This document shows positions 20,982-33,205 of a stretch of 64,000 nucleotides of DNA, piece by piece. This DNA comes from Agapanthus africanus (Eukaryota; Streptophyta; Magnoliopsida; Asparagales; Amaryllidaceae). The number at the start of each line of letters is the position of its first letter. Position 1 is the stretch's first letter. The stretch lies in the NCBI GenBank assembly GCA_030015575.1, contig JASDDO010000001.1, forward strand, positions 322,247,595 through 322,311,594. The letters are read 5' to 3'. Position numbers and translations under genes: made by a program. The notes below the pieces were generated by a model, which was not told where the DNA came from, ran no database searches, and saw only the letters and a program-made list of their open reading frames with translations.

Positions 20982-22065
20982 ACCTCTACTCTGTTTTGCC
21001 CAAAGACGAATAGCCCTCTGTATGGGACTCTAAAGACTCGACACTACGCTGGCAGTGGGTTTAACCACAGGCCGCAAGCGGTACGAGCTATACGTAACGG
21101 TCCCCAGGTAGATGCCGATAAGAAGACCGATAAGGTGAACCCATCCGAACTCCTACTGAGCCTGAATGTGACAATCTCCGTACAGTCCGGTCTGTTTGTC
21201 TAAGAGTATCGCATGGCGGGTTTAGGGGGCGGTAAACGTCAGTCCCCTAATAGCGGTACAAGTCGTGTCGGAGTGTAGCCTAGAACATCCTGAGATAACA
21301 CAGGAAACGCTACCAGTATATCTCGCTTACCCTGGCCAGGGACTTTGTGTAATGGCTCTCCTAGACACAGTGCGATATCAACCCCCAATACCGGGAGAGA
21401 CGAATCCTGTCTAACCGTCACTGCCTCCAAGTGCTTCGGGACTGCACCCTAACTGCTACCTCTTTGCACGACTCATTTGAGCCATGGTAGGGTAGCAATC
21501 TAAGAACAGTAGGAACACACTCGAGGCGAAGTGACTGTGTCAAGTCAACGGACTAAGCTGTACTCATGTCACCTGGGAACTGATAACTGACGATAGGCAT
21601 AATACCAACCAACAGTTCCCAGCGAGTCCTGTCCAGTGTACTCGTAACCTAACGAGCACCTGCATACTATCTCCACTACGACGTACTGATGGCTGTGGGA
21701 CAGGTCATCTCCCCTCCTGGGATGAGAAGCGTATACACTAGTCTACTCTGGAGTATCGATGCCCTGTCTCGATAATCCAACGACTAGGGACCTGTATAAG
21801 GAAGTGCTTGTAGATTACCCAGCCCCCACTAGTTTGACTGCCATCACAACGCTGGTAATCAAGCAAAGATCCTAAGGGCTCCACTAATATGTATAAGCGA
21901 TATGCTAAAACAAATACATGCACATATTAAAGTAGAAACAAACCAAGTAGCATACTACCATTTTGAGCAAGATTGTCTATACAACTGTGAATATCCTAAG
22001 CTTCCATTAAGTAATATACAAACTAGTATGATACAGTAATGGCCTCTAGGGCATATACACTAACA
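20982..22065 (-). mobile_element. E2b: 5' end of an E2-family LTR, cut by E2
   Basis: The reverse complement matches the first 1084 bases of the E2 LTR, ending exactly at the LTR terminus (TGTTAGTG in element sense). Palindrome CCCTGGCCAGGG at 21330-21341. E2 lies inside it, so the rest of E2b should be left of the window, beyond E0. The next bases on the right, GTTAG (22066-22070), should be its target duplication. Confidence 0.82.
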
Positions 22066-24036
22066 GTTAGCATGTTAGGGTTCTATCTACTATGATAGAA
22101 AGTATACCTAAAGAAAACAAGTCCTTCGGGTCTTCGATCCTCTCCTTAATCTCCTCGATGGAAGTATGGATCGTGCTTGAACTTCGGCCTCCTTGTGTCA
22201 ACGATGATCCACCCGAGAGCTCCAACCTTGAGCTAAACCTCTAACTTGAGGTAACTAGAATACTTAGCTTGCTAATCTAAGTTGACTAGAGTGAGTAGAG
22301 TGTGATTTTAGTGGTTTAGTCTCAGAAGCCCTTGATTCTCAACACATGAGATATTAGGGTTTGAGAGAGGAAGAGGGAGAGAACCATGGAAGAGAATGAG
22401 AGTAAGAATAATGAAGAGAGCTCTCATATGAGGAAAAAGAATAATAAGTTTTATTAAGATAATTGTGATGGTTCATTTCATTTGACCATTATCATGTCAC
22501 AATTAATGCTAAGCAAAATATCTTGTGCTCAACAAAAATATCTAAGTCAACAATGGTCAACAAGTTAAATGGTCAAACCAATTAACCATGACAAAATTAT
22601 CTCTAATAAAGATTAGTAAACAATTTCCTCCATCTCATTATGGTTTTAATCAAGTCAATGGTCAAAACCCTAATGAGGTGTCTCCTTCTCTGTCCCTCTC
22701 AACTGTATATACATACCCGCATCCGTGTTCCGAGAAACACGAATACAATGAGACCAAGCATATCCAATAATCATATACTAGGATCCGGCTTAAACCAAAG
22801 CCCTCTAGTATAGTCCGCTCGAACATCACACGCGCTCAAGTACACGTATGTGATCGAACCCTGTCGTAAAACCATACGACCTCTACTCGTTTCACCTGAA
22901 GCTGGGAAACCCTCTGTGTGGGACTCTAAAGACTCGACAGTACTCTGGCAGTGGGTTTAACCATAAGCACGTCAGCGGCACTAGCTGTACATAACGGCTA
23001 CCCAGGTACCTGTCGAAAAGGAAGGCCGACGAGCAAACTCGTCCGAACTCCTACTAAGCCTATTCGTGACAATATTCGTACAGTCCGGTCTCTTCGTCAA
23101 AGAGTATCGCATACCGGGTCTAGGGGTGGTGAACGTCAGATCCTAATAACTTGATAAGTCATGCCGATGTGGCTCTGGACCAATCCGGGAAACTACTGAT
23201 CAACCTATCAGTAAATCCCTACTGTCTTGGCCAAGGTCTTATGGTCCTGACCAATCGATCACTGTGCGATATCAACTCTCAATACAAGGAGAGACGAATC
23301 CCCAACAATCGCTCACTGCCTCCATGTGGCTCGGGACTGAACCCGACCAAAACCTATTTGCACGACTCAGTAGAGCCGTGGTAGGGTATTGATCAAAGCT
23401 TAGTAGGAACTCACACGAAAAAAATGCCGATCTCAGGTCCAAAGACTAACCTGTACACATGTCACCTGAGAACTTCCATCTGACGATAGGTATAGTACCA
23501 TCTGGAAGTTCTCGGCGAGTCCGTCCAGTGTACTCACCCCCAGTGAGCACCTGTATACGATCTTAGTTGCATCGGACCAATGGCTGCGGGACCAACCATC
23601 CCCCGACGGGGCTAAAAACGTATACACTAGTCTACTCTGGAGTATCAATGCCCAGTTTCAATACTCACGCGAGTAGGGACCATTTAAGGATATGCTTATG
23701 GACTACCCTGTCCCACAAGTGTGATCGCCATCACAACGCAGGTAGTCAAGCAAGATCCTACGGGCTTTATCAACATGTAACCGCAATATGTAATAACTAG
23801 TATGACATATACCATGTTAAGATAAAGACAAACCATAATAGTATACTACCGTATCGAGTCTTTATCAATATGTGCAAGCTAGATATAATAACAATAGAAA
23901 TAAATACACATATCCTGACAAAGAAAAGTCAAATAATATACTATAAAACTGAGCAATATTGTCCTGTACATACATATCTCTAGCATCCATATGTATACAT
24001 ATACAATACTGACCTCTAGGGCATATATATCCAACA
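22066..24036 (-). repeat. E3 3' LTR (truncated on the left)
   Basis: Direct repeat of 50112-52082 with small differences. The palindrome is CTTGGCCAAG near 23225-23235, mutated at one end against CCTTGGCCAAGG in the 5' LTR. Several GTCAA (W-box) cores at about 22550-22665. It joins E2b exactly at an LTR terminus. Confidence 0.88.
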
Positions 24037-24052
24037 ATCTCCCACTTGCACT
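24037..24052 (-). other. E3 polypurine tract
   Basis: Reads AGTGCAAGTGGGAGAT on the minus strand next to the 3' LTR. Confidence 0.88.
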
Positions 24053-24110
24053 AAAGGCCAGTAATTGGCGTACCGAATACCCAACGTCTGCACTAAGGCT
24101 AGCTGCTAGC

Positions 24111-25241
24111 TTACCGCATACCCAACATCTCAAAAAGTCGCTCGAACTGTGCTTGAGGGAGGGCCTTTGTAAATGGATCCGCCGTGTTCTCTTTCGTATC
24201 CACTCTCCGGACTTCGACCTCCTGGCGATCTATGATCTCCCTGATCAGGTGATACCGCCTTAAGATGTCCCTAGATTTCTGATGGGACCGTGGTTCCTTC
24301 GCTAAAGCTATAGCCCTATTGTTATCACAATACACAGGTATCGGATCAATAATGGACGGAACTACCTGAAGTTCAACTATGAACTTCTTCATCCAGACCG
24401 CTTCTTTTGCGGCATCGCTTGCAGCAATGTATTCAGCCTCCATCTTCGAGTCTGCGACGGTATCTTGTTTGGAACTCTTCCAACACACCGCCCCTCCATT
24501 GAGGGTAAACACAAAACCCGAGACAGACTTGCTGCCATCCTTGTCACTCTGGAAGCTTGAGTCAGTAAAGGACTCGACCCTAAGGTCTCCATTACCGTAA
24601 ACCAGGAATATCTCCTTAGTCCTTCTCAGGTATTTGAGAATGTTCTTTACTGCTGTCCAGTGGCTCTCACCTGGGTCTGACTGATACCGGCTCACCACGC
24701 TTAGCGCGTAAGCCACATCTGGTCTTGTACATAGCATCACATATATTATAGATCCTACCGCTGAAGCGTAGGGTATAGTGTTGATGTGAACCCTCTCCTC
24801 GTCAGTCTTGGGAGACATCTCCTTGGAGAGGGTGATTCCGTGCAATGCGGGTATGTTACCGCACTTGGAATCTTTTATACTAAATCTCTTTAGTACGGTC
24901 TCTATGTACCTGGACTGTGAAAGTCCTAATAATCTCTTAGATCTATCTCTGTAGATCTTGATCCCCAGAATGTACGAGGCATCACCTAGGTCTTTCATGG
25001 AGAACCTTTGTGATAAGAATAGCTTAACCGATTGTAGCATGGGAATGTCATTTCCTATCAAAAGAATGTCGTCCACGTACAAAACTAAGAATACGACAGT
25101 TCGTCCTACAATCTTCTTATAAATACATGACTCATCTTCATTCTTAATGAAGTCAAAGTCCTTGACTGTCTCATCAAAACAGATGTTCCAGCTCCGCGAT
25201 ACTTGCTTTAAACCATAAATGGATTTAAGTAGGTTGCACAC
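24111..25241 (-). pseudogene. E3 reverse transcriptase C-terminal part and RNase H
   Basis: An open frame of 376 residues, intact from LLKSIYGLKQVSRSWN through the active site YVDDILLIG (about residues 56-64), SRYIETVLKRFS and CTRPDVAYALSVVSRYQSD, into RNase H with [39 protein letters not shown] and the C-terminal ADPFTKALPQ. It is not preceded by an intact N-terminal half: a TAG interrupts the codon for the Q or W in YMDQPEGF at about 25280. I call it a pseudogene for that reason, although this part reads well and keeps its catalytic residues. Confidence 0.86.
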
Positions 25242-26936
25242 CTTCCCGCTGCTCCCACTGTCTATGAAACCTTCCGGCTAATCCATATAAACGGACTCTT
25301 CTAAACTTCCGTTCAGAAAAGCCGTTTTTACGTCCATCTACTAGATCTCAGAGTCATGAAAAGCAGCAATGGCAAGTAGAATCCGAATGGATTTGAGCAT
25401 AGCCACTGGAGAAAAGGTTTCGTCATAGTCCACACCTGGTCTATGACGGAAACCTTTTGTAACGAGTCTAGCCTTATAGGTTTCCACCTGCCCATCTACA
25501 CCAAGTTTCCTTTTGTAGATCCATTTGCATCCAACGGGTTTTATCGCAGGTGGAGCAATATCCAAGGTCCACACTTTATTGGTGTACATTGACTCCATCT
25601 CGGATCGCATAGCATCCAGCCACTTATCAGAGTCCCTACTGATAATGGCCTGCCTGAAACTAGTAGGATCATCTTCTTCTAAGATGCAATCCTCTCGATC
25701 CCCGTCTATGAGAAAACCGTAGTATCTCTCGAGCGGATGAGAAATCCTACCAGATCTGCGGAGTGGCTGAGGTTTGTCGGGTATAACTGAATCTAAGGGT
25801 TCTACCAAATCTTCTGCTATAGTTTGTGGTTCCCGAATTTCTTCTAGTTCCACCGTACTCCCACTAATTTCTTTTGCAAGAAATTCCCTTTCTAAAAAGG
25901 TAGCATGGCGAGATACTAACACCTTCTGTTCCTCAATGTGGTAGAACAGATACCCCTTGGAATGCTTAGGGTATCCCACAAACTTGCACAATACAGACCT
26001 TGCCTCGAGTTTATCTGGATTCTGCTTTTTAACAAAAGCAGGACACCCTCATATCTTAATGTAATCAAGACATGGTCTTTTCCCAGTCCATATTTCATAT
26101 GGGTTGGTAGGCACTGATTTGGATGACGCTCTATTCAATATGAATGCCGCTGATTCAAGAGCAAACCCCTAGAAAGAAAGAGGTAACTCGACATTACTCA
26201 TCATGGAGCGAACCATATCCAATAGGGTACGGTTCCTCCGCTCCGACACGCCATTGTGCTGTGGTGTATACGGAGGAGTAAGCTGAGGGAGAATGCCATT
26301 CTCTTTTAGAAAGTCCCGGAATTTTGTACTTAAGTACTCTCCCCCTCTATCGGATCAGAGGATCTTGATACTTTTGCAAATCTGGTTCTCTACCTCACTT
26401 CTAACTTCTTTGAATTTCTCAAAAGCTTCAGATTTGTGTTTCATGAGATACACATATCCGAACCTAGAGAGATCGTCAGTGAATGTGATGAAGTATGAGA
26501 ATCCACCCCGCGTATGTATAGAAATTAGACCACATACATCACTGTGTATGAGTCCCAAGAGCTCTCCTGCTCTTTCTCCGTGTCCGGTGAACGGAGATTT
26601 GGTCATCTTTCCTTTAAGACTGGATTGACAAGTTTCATAAGATGAAAACTCGAATGTGTTCAAATCTCCATCTTTATGTAACTTACTCAGTCTTTTCTCT
26701 CCGATATGACCAAGTCTACAATACCACAAGTAAGATTTGTTCATCTCTGAACTCTTCCTCTTGCGTGTGTTTTGTGAACTGAGAACTGTGTCTTGATTAA
26801 GAACATAGATACCATTACACAGTGTACCTTCTGCAACCAATACCTGATTAAGGTAAATGTTCATGATATTTTTATCAAGAGCAAACTTATATCCATCTTT
26901 ATTAAGTAAAGAAACTGATATGATGTTGCAAACCAT
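25242..26936 (-). pseudogene. E3 integrase and start of RT, broken
   Basis: 26355-26936 has the integrase zinc finger (LWYCRLGHI, CQSSLKGK, where one metal-binding cysteine has become serine) and IHSDVCGLISIH and TFTDDLSRF of the core. After a frame break, 25341-25991 holds CKFVGYPKHSKGYLFY, the PLRRSGRISHPLERYYGF linker and the RT start YKARLVTKGFRHRPGVDYDETFSPVA, ending at a TAG in EIWQMD. A second TAG follows at once (both TGG/CAG to TAG). The catalytic glutamate segment around 26220 is out of frame. Confidence 0.84.
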
Positions 26937-27377
26937 GGAAGGTACATAGTATCAGTTGTTCAAAATCATAGTATTGCCATTTGGCAATGCTAGGTGATAT
27001 TCACCGACGGCAGAAGCATCAACATGTGCTCCATTCCCTACTCTGAGGGACATATCACCTGGTCCAACTATCCTACTTTTTCTCAGTCCCTGTAATAAAT
27101 TACAGATGTGAGATCCTGATCCAGTATCTAGCACCTAGGAGGTAGGACTGACCGAAAAACAGTTCTCTATAATAAGAACACCTGAAGAAGACACAATAGT
27201 ATGTTTCTTCCTCGATGGGGTCTTTAAGGAATCCAAACAATCCTCTTTCCCTTGCCCACACTCATGACTGTTGTCATAAGTTAGAGCCGAACTGACGTTC
27301 CCCAGCCCCGAATAAGAATTTGGATCGGTCAAGCGATATATTTTAATATCTTGATTAGGGCATGAAATGGTTTCTAC
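26937..27377 (-). pseudogene. E3 protease and gag-less N-terminal segment
   Basis: The protease active site LDTGSGSHICNLL is intact at 26952-27134 but the tryptophan codon just before it has become TAG. Upstream, 27135-27377 reads YRLTDPNSYSGLGNVSSALTYDN, the short segment that E4 and E1 also have instead of gag. No zinc knuckle is present. Confidence 0.82.
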
Positions 27378-27398
27378 CTGGAGAGAGCGAAAAGAAAC
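27378..27398 (-). other. Candidate 3' splice site before E3 coding region
   Basis: In element sense TTTCTTTTCGCTCTCTCCAG, followed by GTAGAAACC. Same position and shape as in E1, E2, E4 and E5. Confidence 0.42.
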
Positions 27399-27859
27399 AC
27401 TCAGCGTGTGCTCTTGCAAGATTAGATTGGTTATTAGTTTATCTAATCAGGATGGCACCCACTGTTTCCTCGAATTTTTCTTCAAACCTTAAAAGAAGAA
27501 CTAGTCAGGATTAATCACACATCACAATACTTGCTTAACCTTTCAGCCAGGCTAGTGTTGGTATTTCGAGGGAGGTTTTACAACGCTTTCGCGAAGTTCC
27601 TTAGTTACATAACCTCTTTTCCCTGGAGGCGTAGCCCCGCTAACACCTTTCTAGACACTTGGTTTACAGCATTGACTGTTAAGTGTGATAATTTCCCGAG
27701 AGTAATCCTACTCATCAGTGGGATCGGGATCCAACTATCATTGTGTGATGCACTAGATAGAATCCAGTCTAGTCAGCACACTCCAGAAGGTATGCTAAAT
27801 CTGCAAGTTTCCTGTATATTTGAAACCCCCGATGTGGTTTTTGCCCCAAGCGCTTATGA

Positions 27860-28056
27860 CCTTGACTTTGGCCAACAAATCATAACGCGCAAATCAAGTT
27901 TTACCCGTCATTGTCCTAATTGATTTAGACCCACCCGCACACACCCTTGACTTTGGCCAACAAGATGGTACGACTATCCTAAACCAATGCATTTATCTAT
28001 GCAACGGATAAGAAACATACAGCTACTATACACGATGCTTTGACTTTGGCCAACAA
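27860..28056 (-). repeat. E3 triple leader motif
   Basis: CCTTGACTTTGGCCAACAA at 27860-27878 and 27945-27963, and the one-base variant starting CTTTGAC at 28038-28056. The core equals that of E2 read in element sense. Confidence 0.85.
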
Positions 28057-28200
28057 ACACCACACGAATACTATGTGTTTTTATCCGAAATGACGGAGGG
28101 CTACGGCAGGGTTTTTGGCGAAAAAACCCGTTAACGTAATGAACTTGATATCGTTGAAGGAACCGAGTGGTTTTACAAATATATAGTGGCGAAAACTTTT

Positions 28201-28405
28201 GCTAAAGAGGTCACTCCCTGTGAAGTGATCTCGGCTCTTTCCTCGTCGAATGAGGTGCAGGATATTCCAAAATGAATACCACGATGCAAGGCAAAAATAA
28301 TTGACTATAGTGAAGTTATTACGTTGACGCAAACTTTTACTCAAGGGGTCACTCCCGATGAAGGGATCTAGGCCCTTGCCTCGTCGAATGAGGTGCTGGA
28401 TATTC
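28201..28405 (-). repeat. E3 paired hairpin repeats
   Basis: Copies at 28201-28266 (GCTAAAGAGGTCACTCCC) and 28339-28405 (CTCAAGGGGTCACTCCC), both with GTGATCTCGG- or GGGATCTAGG-like centres and the TCGTCGAATGAGGTGC end. Confidence 0.7.
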
Positions 28406-28787
28406 ATAACCGAATACCACTGTGCAAAGTAAAAGAGAACGTCTGTAATGTCAGTTTTTCGAAATCTGTTCCAACAACATCTTTTAGGTTTATTTTCTTG
28501 CATTAATCAAAATCAATGCGGTCCCATCATTTTAATCCTATCACACTAGAAAAGAAAGAAAATACAATGTACGTATATGCCATCCGCATTCGCCACTGGG
28601 CCCTGTCATTACCCGTTAGGTTACTTAACTAACGACAGAGCAGGGGCTGGACTAGCGCGGGTGCAAAACATATACACTATCTACTAGTATATATATAAGT
28701 ATATATAACATTCGTCACTGGCATGATAATAAGCAACATCACAGAATCATAGCCAACAATACAGAAAGGTGGATAATCTTGGAGCCC

Positions 28788-28818
28788 CGGGTTTCATTTG
28801 AGCCGCAAATAAAACCCG
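28788..28818 (-). other. E3 hairpin B (GGCTC loop)
   Basis: In element sense CGGGTTTTATTTG pairs with CAAATGAAACCCG around CGGCT. The stem differs from E1, E2, E4 and E6. Confidence 0.72.
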
Positions 28819-28869
28819 ACGTTCCCGGTCGTGTGGATAGCCTGTGCAACGTAAACCTGTACCCCCTAC

Positions 28870-28972
28870 GAGTGCGGCGAATAGTCCGCCAATTCTAGAA
28901 TGAAGCCCCCCTCCGTCTCAACGCCATGAGATCTGGGCTTGTTGCCTTCTAGAACCCGGCTATTCGTGCACT
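28870..28972 (-). other. E3 paired domain A
   Basis: In element sense GAGTGCACGAATAGCC pairs with GGACTATTCGCCGCACTC. 103 bases. Confidence 0.72.
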
Positions 28973-29232
28973 CCTCCGTGGGGTAATCCTAATACAGAAA
29001 AAGAAAATAATATGCACAAATGGTGACATCGACCTCAACCCGATCGTGCCCCAAAATAATATACAACCGGGCAAAGACGGCAGTCCACATGTCGGACGCT
29101 CGCCCCGCAATAACAAATGTACAAATGAATATAAAATGTACTTCTAATATTGCACCACATGCTATCCACCACGACAATCCAACCACAATCTCAGCACAAT
29201 CATAGAAACTTCAACGTGAATGTCACGTTCAC

Positions 29233-29271
29233 AAATCCGTCTAAAAGAACATATAGCAGATAGACGGGTTT
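29233..29271 (-). other. E3 hairpin D (GCTATA loop)
   Basis: On the + strand AAATCCGTCTA pairs with TAGACGGGTTT around a loop holding TATAGC, the complement of GCTATA. Confidence 0.72.
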
Positions 29272-29486
29272 ACCGATCAAATGACATTCACGGTCGCAGA
29301 TGCTAAACTAAGTACTGATAACAAAAAAACATATTTTAAAATTTCGATCGACTAAACCTTTCCAAGTGGGCCCCAATTTCTAATCCAGTACTGAAACAAA
29401 TCTGGGCCCAAAAAACAAACATTCCAGAAACCATAATTCCAAACAAAAGAACCCCAGAAGAAATATTGAGCACAGAAGCCTCAATA

Positions 29487-29536
29487 CCGCCGCAGAACCG
29501 CGACCAATATGTGATTTGCGCGGCGGTTCCGCGGTG
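29487..29536 (-). other. E3 GC-rich hairpin
   Basis: AACCGCG with CGCGGTT-like arms and flanking CCGCCG/CGGCGG pair imperfectly. It is about 190 bases from the primer site once E4 is removed. Confidence 0.6.
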
Positions 29537-29591
29537 TGTTAGAGGGATCATGGGCCCAAATTTCTTCAGGGTTCTTAAAAAAGCCTGCATG

Positions 29592-29596
29592 ATTTT
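29592..29596. repeat. Target-site duplication of E4, left copy (ATTTT)
   Basis: ATTTT before the LTR start TGTTAGG; repeated at 39571-39575. Confidence 0.92.
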
Positions 29597-31796
29597 TGTT
29601 AGGTCCACGTTACCTCTCCCAGTACTTTCGGGGTTGCGGAAACGGTAAAACAAAATTTTTTCTAGACTTGGTAACATGGACCGTAAAAGCCGGATCTTTG
29701 CTAAACAACACACTAGCATCCTAACTAGAGATTTATCTACTCGGTTAGGGGTTATACCTCAACTTGAACTCCTTCTCTTTTTGTTGTTCTTCTCCTTGCT
29801 TGCTCCGAGGCTTGATCCGGACTTTGGTCACCTCCGCGGCCTCCTTGAGTCGAAGACGATCCACCCGAGAGATGTACACCGAGCTCCACCTCGAGCCGAG
29901 GTAACTAGGGCAAAGAGATTGCTAATCTAGAAGTCCTAGGTTGTGTAGAAGTGATAAAGGGATGGTTTTGTCTTTGTGGGATCTTTATCTCTCAACACAT
30001 GAGATCAAAAGATGAATCAAGAGGAGGAAGAAGAAGGAGGAGCTAGCAACCATGGTTCATTTCTTTTTCTTCTCACTTGAAAAGGAAAGAGAGAGAATGA
30101 GAAAGAAATTATGAGCATAAGAAAATGAACCATGGTTCAATAATGCAAAAACAATATCATTACTAATCCCATCAAGATAAAGTTTGATGGCTACATTGAA
30201 ATGACCATTATCATAATCAAAATAGAAAAAGAAAAAGAAAAGAAGAGTGTAGATCCCTCTTGAACGTCAATGGTCAACACGGTCAACCGGTCAACAAAGT
30301 CAAGAGAGGTCATGATGGTTAAATGGTCAATGCAATTAACCATCATAAAATTATCACTAAAAGGATTAGTAAATGATGTCCGCGGCTCATAATGGTTTTG
30401 ACTAAACGAACTGCCAAAACCCTAATGAGTCTAAATCAATTGTCAAAACCCTAATGAGCCTGCCACATAACGGTTTTGGCCGAACCAACTGCCAAAACCC
30501 TGATGAGGCACCTCCTCCTTCATCGCTCCGGAAAACTGTGCATACACACCAGCATCCGCATTCCGTAGAATGCGGATGCGCAGAAGACAAAACAAATTCA
30601 TCCGTGCAATACTAGGATCCGGCTTAAACCAAAGCCCACTAGTACTGCCTGCCCGAACACCACACACACACAAGTGTACGTAAGTGATCGCAGCCCTACC
30701 GTAAAACCATACGGCCTCTACACGTTTCGCTCAGTGCAGGGAAACTCTCTGTGTGGGACTCTAAAGACTCGACACTACGCTGGCAGTGGGTTTAACCACA
30801 GACCGCAAGCGGCACTAGCTGTACATAACGGTCCCCAGGTAGATGTCGATAAGAAGGCCGATGAGGTGAACCCATCCGAACTCCTACTGAGCCTGTATGT
30901 GACAATCTCCGTACAGTCCGGTCTGTTCGTCTGATACATAGCATGGCGGGCCTAGGGGGCGGTAAACGTCAGTCCCCTAATAGCGGTACAAGTCGTGTCG
31001 GAGTGAAGCCCATTACACCCTGAGATAACACTGGAAACCTACCAGTATATCTCGCTTGCCCTGGCCAGGGACTACTCGTGTAATGGCTCTCCTAGACACA
31101 GCGCGATGTCAACCCCCAATACCGAGAGAGATGAATCCTGTCTAACCGTCACTGCCTCCAAGTGCTTCGGGACTGCACCCAACTACTACCTGTTTGCACG
31201 ACTCAGTAGAGCCGTGGTAGGGTAGTAATCAAAGAACAGTGGGAACACACTCGAGGCGAAGTGACAGTGTCAAGTCAGCGGACTAAGCTGTACTCATGTC
31301 ACCTGGGAACTGATAACTGACGATAGGTATAATACCAACCATCAGTTCCCGACGAGTCCTGTCCAGTGTACTCGTAACCTAATGAGCACCCGCATACTAT
31401 CTCAAGTACGACGTACTGACGGCTGTGGGACAGACCGTCTCCCGTGCTGGGATGAGAAGCGCATTCGCTAGTCTACTCCAGAGTATCGATGCCCTGTCTC
31501 GATAATCCCATGACTAGGGACGTGTATAAGAATGTGCTTGTGGATTACCCAGCCCCCACGAGTGTGATCGCCATCACAACGCCGGTAATCAAGCAAAGAT
31601 CCTAAGGGCTCTACTAATGCGTATAGGCGATATAATAAAGAAACACACATGTACACATTAAAGCAGAGACAAACCAAGTAGCATACTACTATATTGAGCA
31701 AGATTGTCCATACAACTGTGAATATCCCAAGCTTCCATCAAGTAATATACATACTAGTATGATACAGTAATGGCCTCTAGGGCATATACACTAACA
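29597..31796 (-). repeat. E4 3' LTR
   Basis: 2200 bp, element sense TGTTAGTG to GGACCTAACA. Palindrome CCCTGGCCAGGG at 31059-31070. A run of GGTCAAC repeats at 30265-30330 gives a W-box cluster on the minus strand. Confidence 0.94.
30265..30330 (-). promoter_or_regulatory. W-box cluster in E4 3' LTR
   Basis: GTCAATGGTCAACACGGTCA and following GGTCAACAAAGTCAAG give about six TTGAC cores on the minus strand in 66 bases; the 5' LTR copy is near 38039-38105. Confidence 0.58.
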
Positions 31797-31812
31797 ATCT
31801 CCCACTTGCACT
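31797..31812 (-). other. E4 polypurine tract
   Basis: AGTGCAAGTGGGAGAT in element sense, adjoining the 3' LTR. Confidence 0.9.
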
Positions 31813-33205
31813 AAGGCCATGTACTGGCGTATCGAAGACCTATCATCTCGATCAGCCGCTCGAACTGAGTCTGGGGTAAGGCCTTCGTGAATGGATCCGC
31901 CTTGTTGTCTTTTGTGTCCACTCTCCGCACCTCGATCTCCTGGCGATCAATGATCTCCCTGATCAGGTGATACCGCCTTAAGATGTGCCTGGATTTCTGA
32001 TGGGACCTTGGTTCCTTCGCTAAAGCTATAGCCCTATTGTTATCGCAATACAAAGGTATTGGGTCAACAATGGACGGAACCACCTGAAGTTCACTAATGA
32101 ACTTCTTCATCCAGACCGCCTCTTTTGCGGCATCGCTTGCAGCAATGTATTCAGCCTCCATCGTCGAGTCTGCGACGGTATCCTGTTTGGAACTCCTCCA
32201 ACATACTGCCCCTCCGTTGAGGGCAAACACAAAACCCGAGACAGACTTGCTGTTATCTTTGTCACACTGGAAGCTTGAATCGGTAAAGGACTCGACCCTA
32301 AGGTCTCCATTACCGTAAACCAGGAACATCTCCTTAGTCCTTCTCAGATACTTGAGAATGTTCTTCACTGCTGTCCAGTGGTCCTCACCTGGGTCTGACT
32401 GATACCGGCTTACCGTGCTCAGCGCGTAAGCTACATCTGGTCTTGTACATAGCATCGCATACATTATAGATCCTACCGCCGAAGCGTAGGGTATAGTGCT
32501 CATGCGAACCCTCTCCTTGTCAGTCTTAGGAGACATCTTCTTGGAGAGGGTTATTCCGTGCAATGCGGGTATGTTACCGCGCTTGGAATCCTCCATACTA
32601 AATCTCTTTAGTACGGTCTCTATGTACCTGGACTGCGAAAGTCCCAGTAGTCTCTTGGATCTATCTCTATAGATCTTGATCCCCAGAATGTACGAGACAT
32701 CACCCAGGTCCTTCATGGAGAACCGTTGTGACAAAAATAGCTTGACCGATTGTAGCATAGGAATATCATTTCCTATCAAAAGAATGTCGTCCACGTACAA
32801 TACTAGGAATACGACAGTTCGTCCTACAATCTTCTTATAGACATAAGGTTCATCTTCGTTCTTGATGAAATCAAATTCCTTGATTGCCTCATCAAAACTG
32901 ATGTTCCAGCTCCGCGATGCCTGCTTTGATCCATAAATGGATTTAAGCAACTTGCACACCTTCCCGCCGCTCCCACTGTCTACGAAACCTTCTGGTTGAT
33001 CCATGTAAACGCACTCTTCCAAACAACCGTTTAGGAAAGCCGTTTTAACATCCATCTGCCAGATTTCGGAAGGCAGCAATGGCAAGTAAGATCCGAATGG
33101 ATTTGAGCATAGCCACCGGAGAAAAAGTTTCGTCATAGTCCAAACCAGGTCTTTGACGAAAACCTTTTGCAACGAGTCTAGCCTTATAGGTTTCCACCTG
33201 CCCAT
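31811..33205 (-). pseudogene. E4 reverse transcriptase (most) and RNase H
   Basis: A 464-residue frame. The homologous part begins at SEIWQMDVKTAFLNGCLEE and includes YMDQPEGFVDSGSGGK, GSKQASRSWN, the active site YVDDILLIG, KLFLSQRFSMKDLGDVSYIL, then RNase H with [39 protein letters not shown] and ADPFTKALPQ. RT and RNase H catalytic residues are present. The first about 45 residues are out of frame: a deletion of several bases near 33070 (AAFHDYEIW in E2 becomes AAF then EIW) shifts the frame against the upstream part. A restart or frameshift would be needed to make the full enzyme. Confidence 0.87.

Larger units (their letters stand above)
27399..29596 (-). other. E3 leader, main part
   Basis: Non-coding. 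In element sense it continues from 39576-39708 across E4 and holds the GC hairpin (29487-29536), hairpin D (29233-29271), domain A (28870-28972), hairpin B (28788-28818), paired hairpin repeats (28339-28405 and 28201-28266) and the triple motif (28056 down to 27860). Confidence 0.75.

Noticed and set aside
20982-22065. Solo LTR
   Set aside because: Only the first half of the LTR is present and it is cut exactly by the E2 terminus, so it is an interrupted LTR and its other half should be outside the window.
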